Shown here: positions 10,769 through 19,152 of the stretch, piece after piece
Numbering within the stretch: position 1 is the first letter of the stretch
How the letters are laid out: every line of letters begins with the position of its first letter
From: JAZBPO01 sp963691775
Lineage (GTDB): Bacteria > Pseudomonadota > Gammaproteobacteria > Pseudomonadales > Azotimanducaceae
Direction of reading: 5' to 3'
Assembly (NCBI GenBank): GCA_963691775.1
Contig: OY829369.1
Span: forward strand, 2,356,001 to 2,420,000
Length of the DNA stretch: 64,000 nucleotides
The notes under the pieces: generated by a model
Told to the model about the DNA's origin: nothing
What the model saw: only the letters and a program-made list of their open reading frames with translations
Database searches by the model: none
Translations under genes and position numbers: made by a program

Positions 10769-11659
10769 ATGAGCGAATTCCAGGACAAGGTCGTGGTCAT
10801 CACGGGTGCCGGCGGCGGCCTAGGCAAAGCGCATGCGCTCGAGTTCGCGCGCAGAGGCGCTAAGGTCGTCGTGAACGATCTCGGCGGCTCCGGCGACGGC
10901 ACAGGTTCGGGCGACGCCGCGGATGCCGTGGTGGACGAGATCAAGGCTGGCGGCGGCATCGCGATCGCCAACAAGGCTTCAGTGGCCACGCGCGAAGGCG
11001 CGAAGTCCATCATCGACGACGCTGTTGCCGAGTTCGGCACCGTGGACATCCTCGTCAACAACGCCGGCATCCTGCGCGACAAGACCTTCAAGAAGATGCC
11101 CCTTGATGACTGGGACATCGTGATGGACGTGCACCTGAACGGCACGGCGTACGTCACCTACGCAGCCTGGCCGATCATGTACGACAAACGGTGGGGCCGG
11201 ATCGTTCTCACTAGCTCGACCTCGGGCATCTACGGCAACTTCGGCCAGGCGAATTACGGCGCCGCGAAGATGGGCATGGTCGGGTTGATGAACGTGTTGG
11301 AAAAGGAAGGGCGTTCGAAGAACGTGCGCGTGAACACGCTCGCGCCGGCCGCCGAAACCCGACTCATCGGCACCATCCCCGGCCGGGACGTGAACCCCGA
11401 CGATCCGGACCCCATGCGACACCCGAAACTGGTCACGCCTGCGGTGCTGCTCATGTGCGGCGAAGACGCGCCGACCGGCAAGATCATTCAGGCAGGCAAC
11501 GGACGCTTCTCCTGCGCAGCCGTGTTCAACAACGACGATCTCCAGTTCGACGCCGATGTCAGCTACGAGGACCTGCTCGAGCAGAAGGATGCGCTGCTCG
11601 ATATGAGCGGTGCCGAGGAGGGTTGGACACTGATGCGCAAGCGTCGTGACGCAAGCTGA
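10769..11659 (+). CDS. SDR-family dehydrogenase, (3R)-hydroxyacyl-CoA dehydrogenase-like
   Basis: A 296-residue SDR with TGAGGGLG at 12-19, NNAG at 97-100, the catalytic serine near 149-150, Tyr163 and Lys167. The insertion NDLGGSGDGTGSGDAAD after the second strand is typical of the dehydrogenase domain of peroxisomal multifunctional enzyme type 2 (HSD17B4) and its bacterial relatives, which act on 3-hydroxyacyl-CoA or steroid substrates. The C-terminal extension of about 50 residues also fits. The ATG at 10769 follows GGGGAGAGGG. It is monocistronic by spacing. Role is probably fatty-acyl or sterol side-chain oxidation, by family analogy. Confidence 0.85.
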   Translation: MSEFQDKVVVITGAGGGLGKAHALEFARRGAKVVVNDLGGSGDGTGSGDAADAVVDEIKAGGGIAIANKASVATREGAKSIIDDAVAEFGTVDILVNNAGILRDKTFKKMPLDDWDIVMDVHLNGTAYVTYAAWPIMYDKRWGRIVLTSSTSGIYGNFGQANYGAAKMGMVGLMNVLEKEGRSKNVRVNTLAPAAETRLIGTIPGRDVNPDDPDPMRHPKLVTPAVLLMCGEDAPTGKIIQAGNGRFSCAAVFNNDDLQFDADVSYEDLLEQKDALLDMSGAEEGWTLMRKRRDAS

Positions 11660-12029
11660 GTTTGCAAGCGCACCGCCGAAGGGAGCGCCTTCAGAGGGCC
11701 GATCACTGAGCGGGCATTGAGGCTTCGATCAAGGAAGCGGCCCGAGCCATGCCGGGCATAGCAGCGAGAGGTCGACTTCTTCGCTGAACCTTCGCCGCCG
11801 CGGACGAGTACCGCCTTCCGAGCGGGGTTCCAGCAGGAGCGGCAGCGCAAGGGGCAAGTGCGCGATTGCGAAAGTGGTACGACTCCTGCTGTGTGCACCC
11901 TGGAAACGCGCCGCGGGGCTTGATGCAGCCGCGGCCGCCAGGTTCGTGGTCCGCTATGGTGCAAAGCAATCGCTCGGCACCACGTCAGCGCACCGCTGGT
12001 ACTCGATGCAACGCCCGGAGGCATATCCA
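11660..12029. other. Intergenic region with a TGGTGC/GCACCA dyad
   Basis: No gene is supported here. Near its right end the inverted repeat TGGTGC (11957-11962) and GCACCA (11977-11982) is separated by 14 bases, about 50 bases before the lipoprotein start. It could be an operator or a leader hairpin. The ribosome site CGGAGG at about 12015-12020 belongs to the next gene. Confidence 0.4.
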
Positions 12030-12692
12030 GTGAAGCCACGTCTTACCCGTATCGGTTCGATCGCGCTCGTTCTTGGCACCGTTGCCGCCTGCAGCGAGCC
12101 CGCGCCGGAGCCGTCACCTGCTCCGGCACCAGCGCCTGCGGAGGCGCCGGAAGCAGCCTCGGCGCCCGAGCTGGGAGAAGGAGACGTCGCTACGGCGGAG
12201 GCTTTCATCGATGCCTTCTACGCCTTTGACCCCGAGGCGTTGGGCGGCCTGCTCGAGTCCGCGGGAGATTCAAAGGGCCGAATGCTCTGGTATCAGGGAT
12301 GGGCTGAAGGAGGCCACTACACCGTCGTCGAGCGCGGCGCATGCACCCCGGGCGAGGGCGCGACGGTCATCTGCCCGATCACGGTGGAGGACGATCCCGT
12401 CAAGGCGCTGGGCACGGGCTTCAACGTGACCGATACCTTTGCACTGACGTTCTCCGACGGCGTGATCTCCAGCATCGAAACGAGCTCGAATGACCAGCCG
12501 ATCTACTACGCAGCCCGTAAATGGGTGGAAGCGAACATGGCCGATCTAGTCGACGGCCCCTGTAATCGCGATCCTGACGTTGCGCCCCTTACCCCGGGCG
12601 ATTGCGCGCGTGCGATGACGCAGGGCTACGCGACCTACGCTGCGAGCGAAGACTTCCTCGGCATCGACTACGAAGGCGAACCCGAGGGGTGA
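12030..12692 (+). CDS. Lipoprotein of unknown function
   Basis: A 220-residue protein starting from GTG with CGGAGG nine bases upstream. The signal is short and typical of a lipoprotein (Lys2, Arg4, hydrophobic core, lipobox VAAC with cysteine about residue 22). A Pro/Ala/Glu-rich linker of about 35 residues follows, then a compact domain of about 150 residues resembling an NTF2/SnoaL-like cup (the AFIDAFYAFDPEALGGLL helix and a TVVERGAC strand). Four or more cysteines in the mature part could form disulfides. Its stop overlaps the start of the hydroxylase (GTGA), so it opens that operon. Function is unknown. Confidence 0.7.
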   Translation: MKPRLTRIGSIALVLGTVAACSEPAPEPSPAPAPAPAEAPEAASAPELGEGDVATAEAFIDAFYAFDPEALGGLLESAGDSKGRMLWYQGWAEGGHYTVVERGACTPGEGATVICPITVEDDPVKALGTGFNVTDTFALTFSDGVISSIETSSNDQPIYYAARKWVEANMADLVDGPCNRDPDVAPLTPGDCARAMTQGYATYAASEDFLGIDYEGEPEG

Positions 12693-13612
12693 GCACCGCA
12701 AGCGCCAGTGCCGCGCTCGAGCAGGACGCGCACAGCGCCCGGCTGTGGTCCTTGCCACAGCCGCTGGCGGTCCTTGGGAGCATGCTTCTGGTCGCAACGG
12801 CCGCCGCCTGGGGCTGGGCGGATTCGGGCATGGTCGCTGGGATCGTGCTCCTGGCAACCCTTCCGGTACTTCTGATCGCCGAGCGCCTGCTGCCCCGCCG
12901 GCAGGACTGGGCGCTCGATCGGCACGACTATCTCGAAGACCTCTTCTGGGTTGGCACGGTGTTCTTCATCTGGGCACCGATCTTCAACGAGTTCTACGAC
13001 ACGCCCGTCTCGGAGGCATTCGTCTGGGTACGAGAGGCCTCTGCGCTGCCAGCCCTGCTCGACACGGAGGGCGTACTCGGATTGATGTCCGCAGCCTTCG
13101 CCGCAGCCTTTATTTCGGAGTTCATCTACTACTGGCTGCATCGACTGCAGCACGAGACGCTCCTGTTCTGGCGCATTCACGGCACCCACCACCACGTCAC
13201 TCGCATGGGCGTTGCGCGTGCGGATCGTACGCATCCGCTCGAGCTATTCGCCCTCAACCTCGGGCCGGCGATCACGCTCGCGCTCCTCGGGGCCAACGAG
13301 CACGTAGTAGCGCTCTTCTTCGTGTTTCGCTTCGTCTCCGGGCACGTCAACCACGCCAATCTGCCGTTACGGTCCGGGCTTTGGGGCACCGTGTTCACGA
13401 CGGCGGAATGGCATCAGCTTCATCACTCACTCGAGCGCTCGGAGAGCGACAGCAATTATGGCTGCTCGATCATTCTCTTCGATCGCCTCTTCGGCACTTT
13501 CAACGGCAATGCCCACGTTGCCCGCATTGGCAACGGATCGGGTCGACCGCTGTCGCTGAAGGATCAGTTCATGCTTCCCTTTCGTTCGAACAGCGCTCTG
13601 AAAGCACTCTGA
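12689..13612 (+). CDS. Membrane fatty-acid hydroxylase / sterol desaturase family protein
   Basis: A 307-residue membrane protein with about four to five hydrophobic segments and the complete histidine set of the di-iron hydroxylase superfamily: HRLQH at 151-155, HGTHHH at 164-169, HVNH at 219-222 and WHQLHH at 241-246. Members hydroxylate or desaturate lipids or sterols at the membrane. The GTG start overlaps the preceding stop by four bases, and its own stop overlaps the allophanate hydrolase ATG. The tight coupling to a nitrogen-catabolic enzyme is unusual for this family. Confidence 0.85.
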   Translation: MSTASASAALEQDAHSARLWSLPQPLAVLGSMLLVATAAAWGWADSGMVAGIVLLATLPVLLIAERLLPRRQDWALDRHDYLEDLFWVGTVFFIWAPIFNEFYDTPVSEAFVWVREASALPALLDTEGVLGLMSAAFAAAFISEFIYYWLHRLQHETLLFWRIHGTHHHVTRMGVARADRTHPLELFALNLGPAITLALLGANEHVVALFFVFRFVSGHVNHANLPLRSGLWGTVFTTAEWHQLHHSLERSESDSNYGCSIILFDRLFGTFNGNAHVARIGNGSGRPLSLKDQFMLPFRSNSALKAL

Positions 13613-15318
13613 TGACCGACTCGGGAACATCCTTCGCAGCTGCTCAGGCGCGGGCGTCGTCACTCGCCGAGCACCTTTCCGAGCTCGCTGCCCGCAGCAC
13701 GGCCAACCGCGCACACAACATATGGATCGAGCGCCTGTCGCCGGACGCCTCTCTCGCCATGACCGCGCCAGACGGACCGCTTGCCGGGCTGACCTTCGCG
13801 ACCAAGGACAACATCGATATCGCGGGCGTGCGGACGACCGCAGCCTGTCCGGCCTACGCCTACACAGCGAAGACGTCGGCGAGCGCGGTTGCGAGGCTTA
13901 TCTCCGCCGGTGCGACGCCGCTCGGCAAGACCAACCTTGACCAGTTCGCGACCGGTCTTGTCGGCGCGCGCTCGCCATACGGCGCCTGCCGCAACGCTCG
14001 CTTCCCGGAGCGTATCTCCGGCGGATCCAGCGCAGGCTCTGCCGTAGCGGTTGCACTCGGGGAGGCGGATTTCTCCCTCGGGACCGACACCGCGGGCTCA
14101 GGACGCGTCCCGGCAGCCTTCCACGGCCTGGTCGGCATGAAGCCCTCTCGCGGCCTCATTCCGAATGCGGGCGTTGTGCCCGCATGCCGTTCACTCGACT
14201 GCGTGACCACCTTCACGCAAACCGCCAGAGACGCCGCCCGCCTTCTCGACGTAATGGCCGGCCCCGACGCGAACGATCCAAGCAGCCGCGAGCTTGTACC
14301 GCGCTGGTTCTCCGGTCCGACGCGCATCGGCGTCCCATCCGTCGACGCGCTCGCCTTTCCAGACGACGCCTACGGCCCCGCTGAGTTCGAATCGGCGTGC
14401 AATCGGCTCGCATTACTCGGGTACGAGGTCGTGCCGATTGACCCGGCACCCTTCATCGCAGCCGGAAATCTCCTCTACTCCGGGCCCTGGGTGGCAGAGC
14501 GGACCACTGCAGTCGGCGACTTCATTCGCAGCCAGCGCGAGGACACCCTCGAGGTCACTGCGGCCATCATCTCGGGCGGCGACGGCCTGTCGGCCGTAGA
14601 TACCTTCCAGGGCTTCGACGCCCTGCGAGAGATCGCACTCGAAGCAAATCGTATCCTCGCGTCCGTCGACGCTATCCTCATGCCCACCGTGGACCGCTTC
14701 CCGACCATCGCCGAGGTCGAAGCGGAACCGGTCGCGGTGAACACGGCTCTCGGCCGCTTCACCAACTTCATGAACCTGCTGGACTACGCCGCCGTGGCTT
14801 TTCCAGCCGGTCTTGCCGCAGGGGATCTGCCCTTCGGCGTAACCCTGTTCGCACCCGCTGGCAGCGATCGCGCACTCCTCGAAGTGGCGTCCCGGTTCGA
14901 GGGGCAAGGCTACGCTGCGACTCGGGGCTTCACGCTGGCAGCCGCCGGTGCACACATGTCGGGCCTGCCACTGAATTGGCAGTTGCTCGAGCGCGGCGGC
15001 CGCCTCCTCGAACGGACGCGCACGGCCCCCGGCTACCGTCTGCTGGCGCTGCCGGGAGGGCCCCCAAAGCGCCCCGCTCTGATTCCCGAGGCAGGCGGCT
15101 CAGCGCAGATCGAGATCGAACTCTGGGACCTGCCGCCGGAACGGATCGGTGATCTCCTCGCGCTCGTCCCAGCACCGCTCGCGTTCGGTCGCCTGACAGC
15201 GGAAGACGGTAGAGAACTCACGGGCTTTGTCGGTGCCGCGGGCGCAGAAGCAGGGGCAGAGGACGTCACCGCCTTCGGCAGCTGGCGCGCCTATCTGGAG
15301 GATGGGGCGCGCCCTTGA
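13612..15318 (+). CDS. Allophanate hydrolase (AtzF-type amidase)
   Basis: A 568-residue amidase-signature enzyme that splits allophanate to ammonia and CO2, the second step after urea carboxylase. The Ser-cisSer-Lys triad is at Lys65, Ser139 and Ser163; these spacings equal those of the AtzF triad. After about residue 450 a separate C-terminal domain begins (HMSGLPLNWQLLERGG), as in full-length AtzF/DUR1-type allophanate hydrolases and not in ordinary amidases. The ATG at 13612 overlaps the upstream stop. Upstream extension of this frame is antisense-like and Arg-rich, so not used. Partner urea carboxylase lies at 20082. Confidence 0.9.
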   Translation: MTDSGTSFAAAQARASSLAEHLSELAARSTANRAHNIWIERLSPDASLAMTAPDGPLAGLTFATKDNIDIAGVRTTAACPAYAYTAKTSASAVARLISAGATPLGKTNLDQFATGLVGARSPYGACRNARFPERISGGSSAGSAVAVALGEADFSLGTDTAGSGRVPAAFHGLVGMKPSRGLIPNAGVVPACRSLDCVTTFTQTARDAARLLDVMAGPDANDPSSRELVPRWFSGPTRIGVPSVDALAFPDDAYGPAEFESACNRLALLGYEVVPIDPAPFIAAGNLLYSGPWVAERTTAVGDFIRSQREDTLEVTAAIISGGDGLSAVDTFQGFDALREIALEANRILASVDAILMPTVDRFPTIAEVEAEPVAVNTALGRFTNFMNLLDYAAVAFPAGLAAGDLPFGVTLFAPAGSDRALLEVASRFEGQGYAATRGFTLAAAGAHMSGLPLNWQLLERGGRLLERTRTAPGYRLLALPGGPPKRPALIPEAGGSAQIEIELWDLPPERIGDLLALVPAPLAFGRLTAEDGRELTGFVGAAGAEAGAEDVTAFGSWRAYLEDGARP

Positions 15319-15926
15319 ACAGCCACCTGGCCCCGCAGATGGCAACGCGCGTCCCGGAGCGACTGGTCGGCATCTGGACGCGCCAGTCCGTCGAGCTGAG
15401 CGGTCGGCCAGCGCTCCCGCACGGCGCCTTCGAGCGCGCCCGAGTGGTCTGGTTCCAGGCCCCGACCCGTTACGCCGACTTGCGCCTGCCCTTTGCAGAC
15501 CCGCTCCCCCTGTGCGCGGAGGAGGCCTTCGGCGGAGCCGTGCGCTGGGCAGAACCACAGCTCTACTTCGATCACGCCATCGATCGCGCCGGCGGCATAC
15601 GCGACGATGTCGGAGAAATTCGGTTCGATGCGGGCATTCTGTTCGAATCAGGCACCTTCGAGTTCGAGGGATATACCTGCTCCTATGTGGAGCGCTGGCA
15701 ACGGGCGAGCGCCCGCGGCGCACACGTGGAAGTGTTCGAACACTTCGAGGGTGACCGGCTCGACGGCCTCTGCATACACATCGCCGACGAGACCCTCCTG
15801 CTCCGAGAGACCGACCGCACAGTCAGCGCCGCACATCACAGGGGGCGTACGCTGCTGCGCGCCGTAGGCGATCCAGGCGAGGCGCCGCGCAGTGCCGACG
15901 AAGGCTGGCGCTGCGTCGACGACTGA
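15315..15926 (+). CDS. Conserved hypothetical protein of the allophanate hydrolase operon
   Basis: A 203-residue soluble protein with a TTG start that overlaps the allophanate hydrolase stop by four bases. It has no signal peptide or membrane segment. It reads like a lipocalin-like or cupin-like beta-barrel, with WTRQSVEL at the start, VVWFQAPTRYADLRLP, then YFDHAIDRAG and TYVERWQRA-like strands. I recall the W-x-Q-x-x-x-x-YADLR pattern from uncharacterised proteins but know no function. Position between allophanate hydrolase and a Rieske oxygenase suggests a role with one of them. Confidence 0.6.
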   Translation: MNSHLAPQMATRVPERLVGIWTRQSVELSGRPALPHGAFERARVVWFQAPTRYADLRLPFADPLPLCAEEAFGGAVRWAEPQLYFDHAIDRAGGIRDDVGEIRFDAGILFESGTFEFEGYTCSYVERWQRASARGAHVEVFEHFEGDRLDGLCIHIADETLLLRETDRTVSAAHHRGRTLLRAVGDPGEAPRSADEGWRCVDD

Positions 15927-15985
15927 CGCGCTGGCACGGACCCGGCCGCAGCGCCCACCCGCCCAGATAGAGATGGAGCACGACC

Positions 15986-17086
15986 TTGCCCGATATCTCG
16001 ACTCTCCAGCCCGGTAACGGCTATCGCCTCCCAGCCGAGGCCTACTACAGCGAGCGCTGGTACCGCGACGAACAGCGCCGCCTGTTTCGCCGCACATGGA
16101 ACTACGTTGGTGATGCTCGTCAGCTTGCCGACCCAGGGGACTTCCTGACGGCCGAGATCGGCGGTAGCCCGGTCTTCGTTGTCCGCGACGATGGCGGCAC
16201 GCTCCGCGCCTTCCACAACGTCTGCCGCCACCGGGGCGCGAAGATGCTGGACGACGCGGGTAACTGTCGCGCCGTGGTCTGCCCCTATCACCGCTGGCAG
16301 TACGGCCTCGATGGCACATTGAAGAATGTGCCTCAGCGCGAGGATCAACTCCCGCTGATGAATCTGGATGACTGGAGTCTCGTTCCAGCCGCGCTCGCAG
16401 AGTGGCGAGGATTGCTCTTCGTTAATCCTGACGGGCGGGCGCATGACTTCGATGCGTGGTTTACCGGTATGGAAGATGTGATCGGTGGGTATCGGCCAGA
16501 TGCGCTCAGCGAAATGGTCAGCGGCACCTATGAATTCGAGGCGAACTGGAAGTTCTACGTCGAAAACCACGTTGACTGGTATCACCTCTGGTATACGCAC
16601 CCAAAGACGTTGCGCATGTGGGACCACCATGCGGGGCGCATGCTGCAGACCGGGCCGCACTGGGCATCCTTCGAGCCCGATCGTCCGGGTCATGAATCGA
16701 TGACGCCGGCGTTGGCACCCATCGAAGGCTTGTCCCCGCGCGAGCAGGAAAACGGGGCGCATCTGCTGTTCCCGAATCTCACGCTATTCACGGGTGCGAC
16801 CTACTTCGCAACAGGCCTCGTCGAGCCCCTCGGCCCGGAACGGGCCCGCATGCACTTCCGCGCACTGGTCGCACCCGGGCAGGTGCATACGCCGGAGCTC
16901 GCTGCCAGCGTTCTGCAGGCGTTCCGGCAGATCACTGAGGTAGAGGATGCGGGCATGACCAAGCGCCTGCAGGCATCGGTACGTTCAGACGCCTTCGCGG
17001 TAGGCCCCATGACCATGGCGCACGAGGCACCGATCCCGCACTTTCACGACGCCTATCTGGCGATTTTCGAAAGCGCACCGATTTGA
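15986..17086 (+). CDS. Rieske non-haem iron oxygenase, alpha subunit
   Basis: A 366-residue oxygenase. The Rieske [2Fe-2S] ligands are Cys80-x-His82 and Cys99-x-x-His102. The mononuclear iron site shows Asp197, His200 and His205 in NHVDWYHLWYTH, with Glu320/Asp321 near the C-terminus as the likely acidic ligand. Relatives include carnitine, glycine-betaine and N-demethylating oxygenases as well as aromatic dioxygenases. No reductase or ferredoxin gene is adjacent, so electrons must come from elsewhere. A TTG start is preceded by GGAG. An oxidative N-dealkylation feeding the urea pathway is attractive but unproven. Confidence 0.85.
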   Translation: MPDISTLQPGNGYRLPAEAYYSERWYRDEQRRLFRRTWNYVGDARQLADPGDFLTAEIGGSPVFVVRDDGGTLRAFHNVCRHRGAKMLDDAGNCRAVVCPYHRWQYGLDGTLKNVPQREDQLPLMNLDDWSLVPAALAEWRGLLFVNPDGRAHDFDAWFTGMEDVIGGYRPDALSEMVSGTYEFEANWKFYVENHVDWYHLWYTHPKTLRMWDHHAGRMLQTGPHWASFEPDRPGHESMTPALAPIEGLSPREQENGAHLLFPNLTLFTGATYFATGLVEPLGPERARMHFRALVAPGQVHTPELAASVLQAFRQITEVEDAGMTKRLQASVRSDAFAVGPMTMAHEAPIPHFHDAYLAIFESAPI

Positions 17087-17161
17087 TGCGCGGCCGAGCT
17101 TAAGCGCACTGCAATGAACGTGCGCATCGCGTGCTCGCACCAAGTTGCAGCGTGCTGGCGG

Positions 17162-17177
17162 TGGCAGAGCGCTTGCA
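17162..17177 (+). promoter_or_regulatory. Sigma-54 (-24/-12) promoter
   Basis: TGGCAGAGCGCTTGCA matches the sigma-54 consensus TGGCACG-N4-TTGCW at all but two positions. The invariant GG (17163-17164) and GC (17175-17176) are exactly 10 bases apart. Transcription would begin near 17188, giving a leader of about 60 bases before the ATG at 17249. A GTGCG-N11-CGCAC dyad at 17120-17140 could be an activator site. This placement suggests nitrogen-limitation control of the urea uptake and carboxylation genes. Confidence 0.7.
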
Positions 17178-17248
17178 TAAATAGGTTCCGCGCCAGCCGC
17201 CTTGCGTTCCACTGGGGAGCGCACGCCACCGTTCGGGGCACCCTGCAC

Positions 17249-18304
17249 ATGTATCGAATCGGCCTGCTCGCCGTCTGTCTGCTTCTATCCCTGACCGCAG
17301 CGGACGTCCGCGCCGCGGACAAGCCCCGCTTCACGCTGGCCTGGTCCATCTACGTCGGTTGGATGCCTTGGGAGTACGCCGGCGCCGCAGGCATTCTCGA
17401 CCGATGGGCCGATCGCTACGGCATCGAGATAGAACTGGTGCAGGTGAACGACTACATCGAATCGATCAATCAGTACACCGCGGGACAGTTCGACGCGGTC
17501 ACGTCAACCAACATGGACATCCTGTCGATCGCCGCCGCCAGCGGCATCGACACCACTGCGGTGATCGTCGGCGATTACTCGAACGGAAACGACGCCGTAG
17601 TCCTTCGCGAAGACGGGAACCTCGCCAACATCGCCGGCAAGCGTGTCCATCTCGTCGAACTGTCGGTTTCTCATTACCTGCTCGCGCGCGCCCTCGACAC
17701 CGTTGGTCTGTCGGAACGCGACATTACGCTCGTCAACACCGCTGACGCGGACATGGTCGGCGCCTGGGCTGGCGGCGGCGTGCCAGCGCTCGTCACCTGG
17801 AATCCCATGCTCGGAGAAATCAAGGAGCTGGCCGGGGCCAACGCCGTGTTCGATTCATCGATGACGCCCGGCGAGATCCTCGATCTCACGGTCGCACGCT
17901 CCGATGTGCTCGAAGCGCACCCCGAGTTTGGCAAAGCGCTGGCGGGCGCCTGGTACGAGACCATGGCGATCATGGCCGATCCAGCACGCCAGACGACAGC
18001 CTTCGAGCACATGGCGGCAGCCTCCGGCACGGACCTCGCCGGCTATACGGCACAGCTCGAGACGACACGCCTGTTTTCAACCGCGGCCGAAGGCGTGGAG
18101 TTCGTCACCAGCGGCGCTCCCCGGACCACCATGCAGCGCGTTGCAGAATTCTCTTTCGACCACGGCCTGCTGGGACCGATGGCACCCGATGCCGGGTTCG
18201 TAGGCATCTCCTTCGCCGACGGGTCCGTGTGGGGCTCAGCCGGGAACGTGAACCTGCGCTTTACTGACGCCTACATGAAGCTGGCCGCAGACGGCGCCCT
18301 CTGA
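17249..18304 (+). CDS. ABC transporter substrate-binding protein, urea-carboxylase-associated
   Basis: A 351-residue periplasmic binding protein with a clear signal peptide (LLAVCLLLSLTAADVRA, cleavage after ARA near 22). It starts its mature part with FTLAWSIYVGWMPWEYA, the style of NitT/TauT binding proteins. Together with the permease and ATPase that follow and the urea carboxylase beyond, it fits the periplasmic proteins known from urea carboxylase regions (TIGR03427 type). It should deliver urea or a related small nitrogen compound. ATG at 17249 is used since upstream residues would spoil the signal. Confidence 0.85.
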   Translation: MYRIGLLAVCLLLSLTAADVRAADKPRFTLAWSIYVGWMPWEYAGAAGILDRWADRYGIEIELVQVNDYIESINQYTAGQFDAVTSTNMDILSIAAASGIDTTAVIVGDYSNGNDAVVLREDGNLANIAGKRVHLVELSVSHYLLARALDTVGLSERDITLVNTADADMVGAWAGGGVPALVTWNPMLGEIKELAGANAVFDSSMTPGEILDLTVARSDVLEAHPEFGKALAGAWYETMAIMADPARQTTAFEHMAAASGTDLAGYTAQLETTRLFSTAAEGVEFVTSGAPRTTMQRVAEFSFDHGLLGPMAPDAGFVGISFADGSVWGSAGNVNLRFTDAYMKLAADGAL

Positions 18305-18318
18305 GGTCCACGAACATC

Positions 18319-19152
18319 ATGCGCCGCCTGATCAACATCCAACCCTCCCGGGGCGTCGCGCAGATTCTGCTGATCGTGCCTTTCGCACTGATGCTGCTCG
18401 CTTACAGTGCGGCTTCGACCGCTCGGCTGGAGGAGAACCCACAGGACAGACTGCTCCCGTCCTTCTCGTCCATGGGCGATGCGATCACGCGACTTGCGTT
18501 CGAAGAAGACAGACGCAGCGGCGACTACCTGTTCTGGGTCGACACGCTCGCCAGTCTCGAACGGCTTGCCCTCGGCGTCGGCGCCGGCGCCTCGAGCGGA
18601 CTGCTCCTCGGTATCCTTGCGGGCCTGCTGCCCATAGTGCGGGCACCGCTATCGCCGCTCCTTGCAGCAACCGCGATGGTTCCGCCACTCGCCCTGCTCC
18701 CGATCCTGTTCATCACCGTCGGAATGGAGGAAGCATCGAAGATCGTGCTCATCGCGATCGGCGTGGGTCCTTTCATCGCGCGGGACCTTGAGGGCCGCAT
18801 CAGGGAAATTCCGGCAGAGGAACTGATCAAGGCGCAAACGCTGGGCGCGGGCACCTGGCGCACCCTGGTGCGCATCGTGCTTCCGCAGATTCTCCCGCGC
18901 CTGCTCGATGCGATCCGCCTGTCCCTGGGCGCTGCCTGGCTGTTTCTGATCGCAGCGGAAGCGATCGCCGCCACGGAGGGACTCGGCTATCGAATCTTCC
19001 TGGTCCGTCGCTATCTCGCCATGGACGTCATCCTGCCCTACGTGGCCTGGATCACCATCCTCGCCTGGGTCACGGACTTCGCCCTGCGCCGCGCAAATGA
19101 TTTCCTTTTCCCCTGGCTGCGCCTGGAACGGCGCGCGGATCCGAGCACGTGA
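18319..19152 (+). CDS. ABC transporter permease, NitT/TauT type
   Basis: A 277-residue inner-membrane permease with about six hydrophobic segments. The cytoplasmic EAA-type loop that contacts the ATPase is visible in the last third (ELIKAQTLGAGTWRTLVRIVLP), followed by LPRLLDAIRLSLGAAW. It is the membrane partner of the binding protein 14 bases upstream, and its stop overlaps the ATPase GTG start. The substrate is inferred as urea or a urea-like compound from context. Confidence 0.85.
   Translation: MRRLINIQPSRGVAQILLIVPFALMLLAYSAASTARLEENPQDRLLPSFSSMGDAITRLAFEEDRRSGDYLFWVDTLASLERLALGVGAGASSGLLLGILAGLLPIVRAPLSPLLAATAMVPPLALLPILFITVGMEEASKIVLIAIGVGPFIARDLEGRIREIPAEELIKAQTLGAGTWRTLVRIVLPQILPRLLDAIRLSLGAAWLFLIAAEAIAATEGLGYRIFLVRRYLAMDVILPYVAWITILAWVTDFALRRANDFLFPWLRLERRADPST

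Noticed and set aside
12745..13611. An N-terminal extension of allophanate hydrolase
   Set aside because: It overlaps the hydroxylase gene in another frame and is Arg/Ser-rich. The ATG at 13612 overlaps the preceding stop in the usual coupled manner.
17131..17160. NtrC enhancer (GCACCA-N-TGGTGC) upstream of the sigma-54 promoter
   Set aside because: Only one half-site (GCACCA at 17137) is present. The nearby dyad has the opposite arm orientation, so I do not call an NtrC site.
17087..17248. Guanidine riboswitch ahead of the urea-type transporter
   Set aside because: I looked for the conserved guanidine-I core and for paired ACGR-loop hairpins and saw neither. DUF1989 genes are also absent, so a guanidine pathway is not supported.
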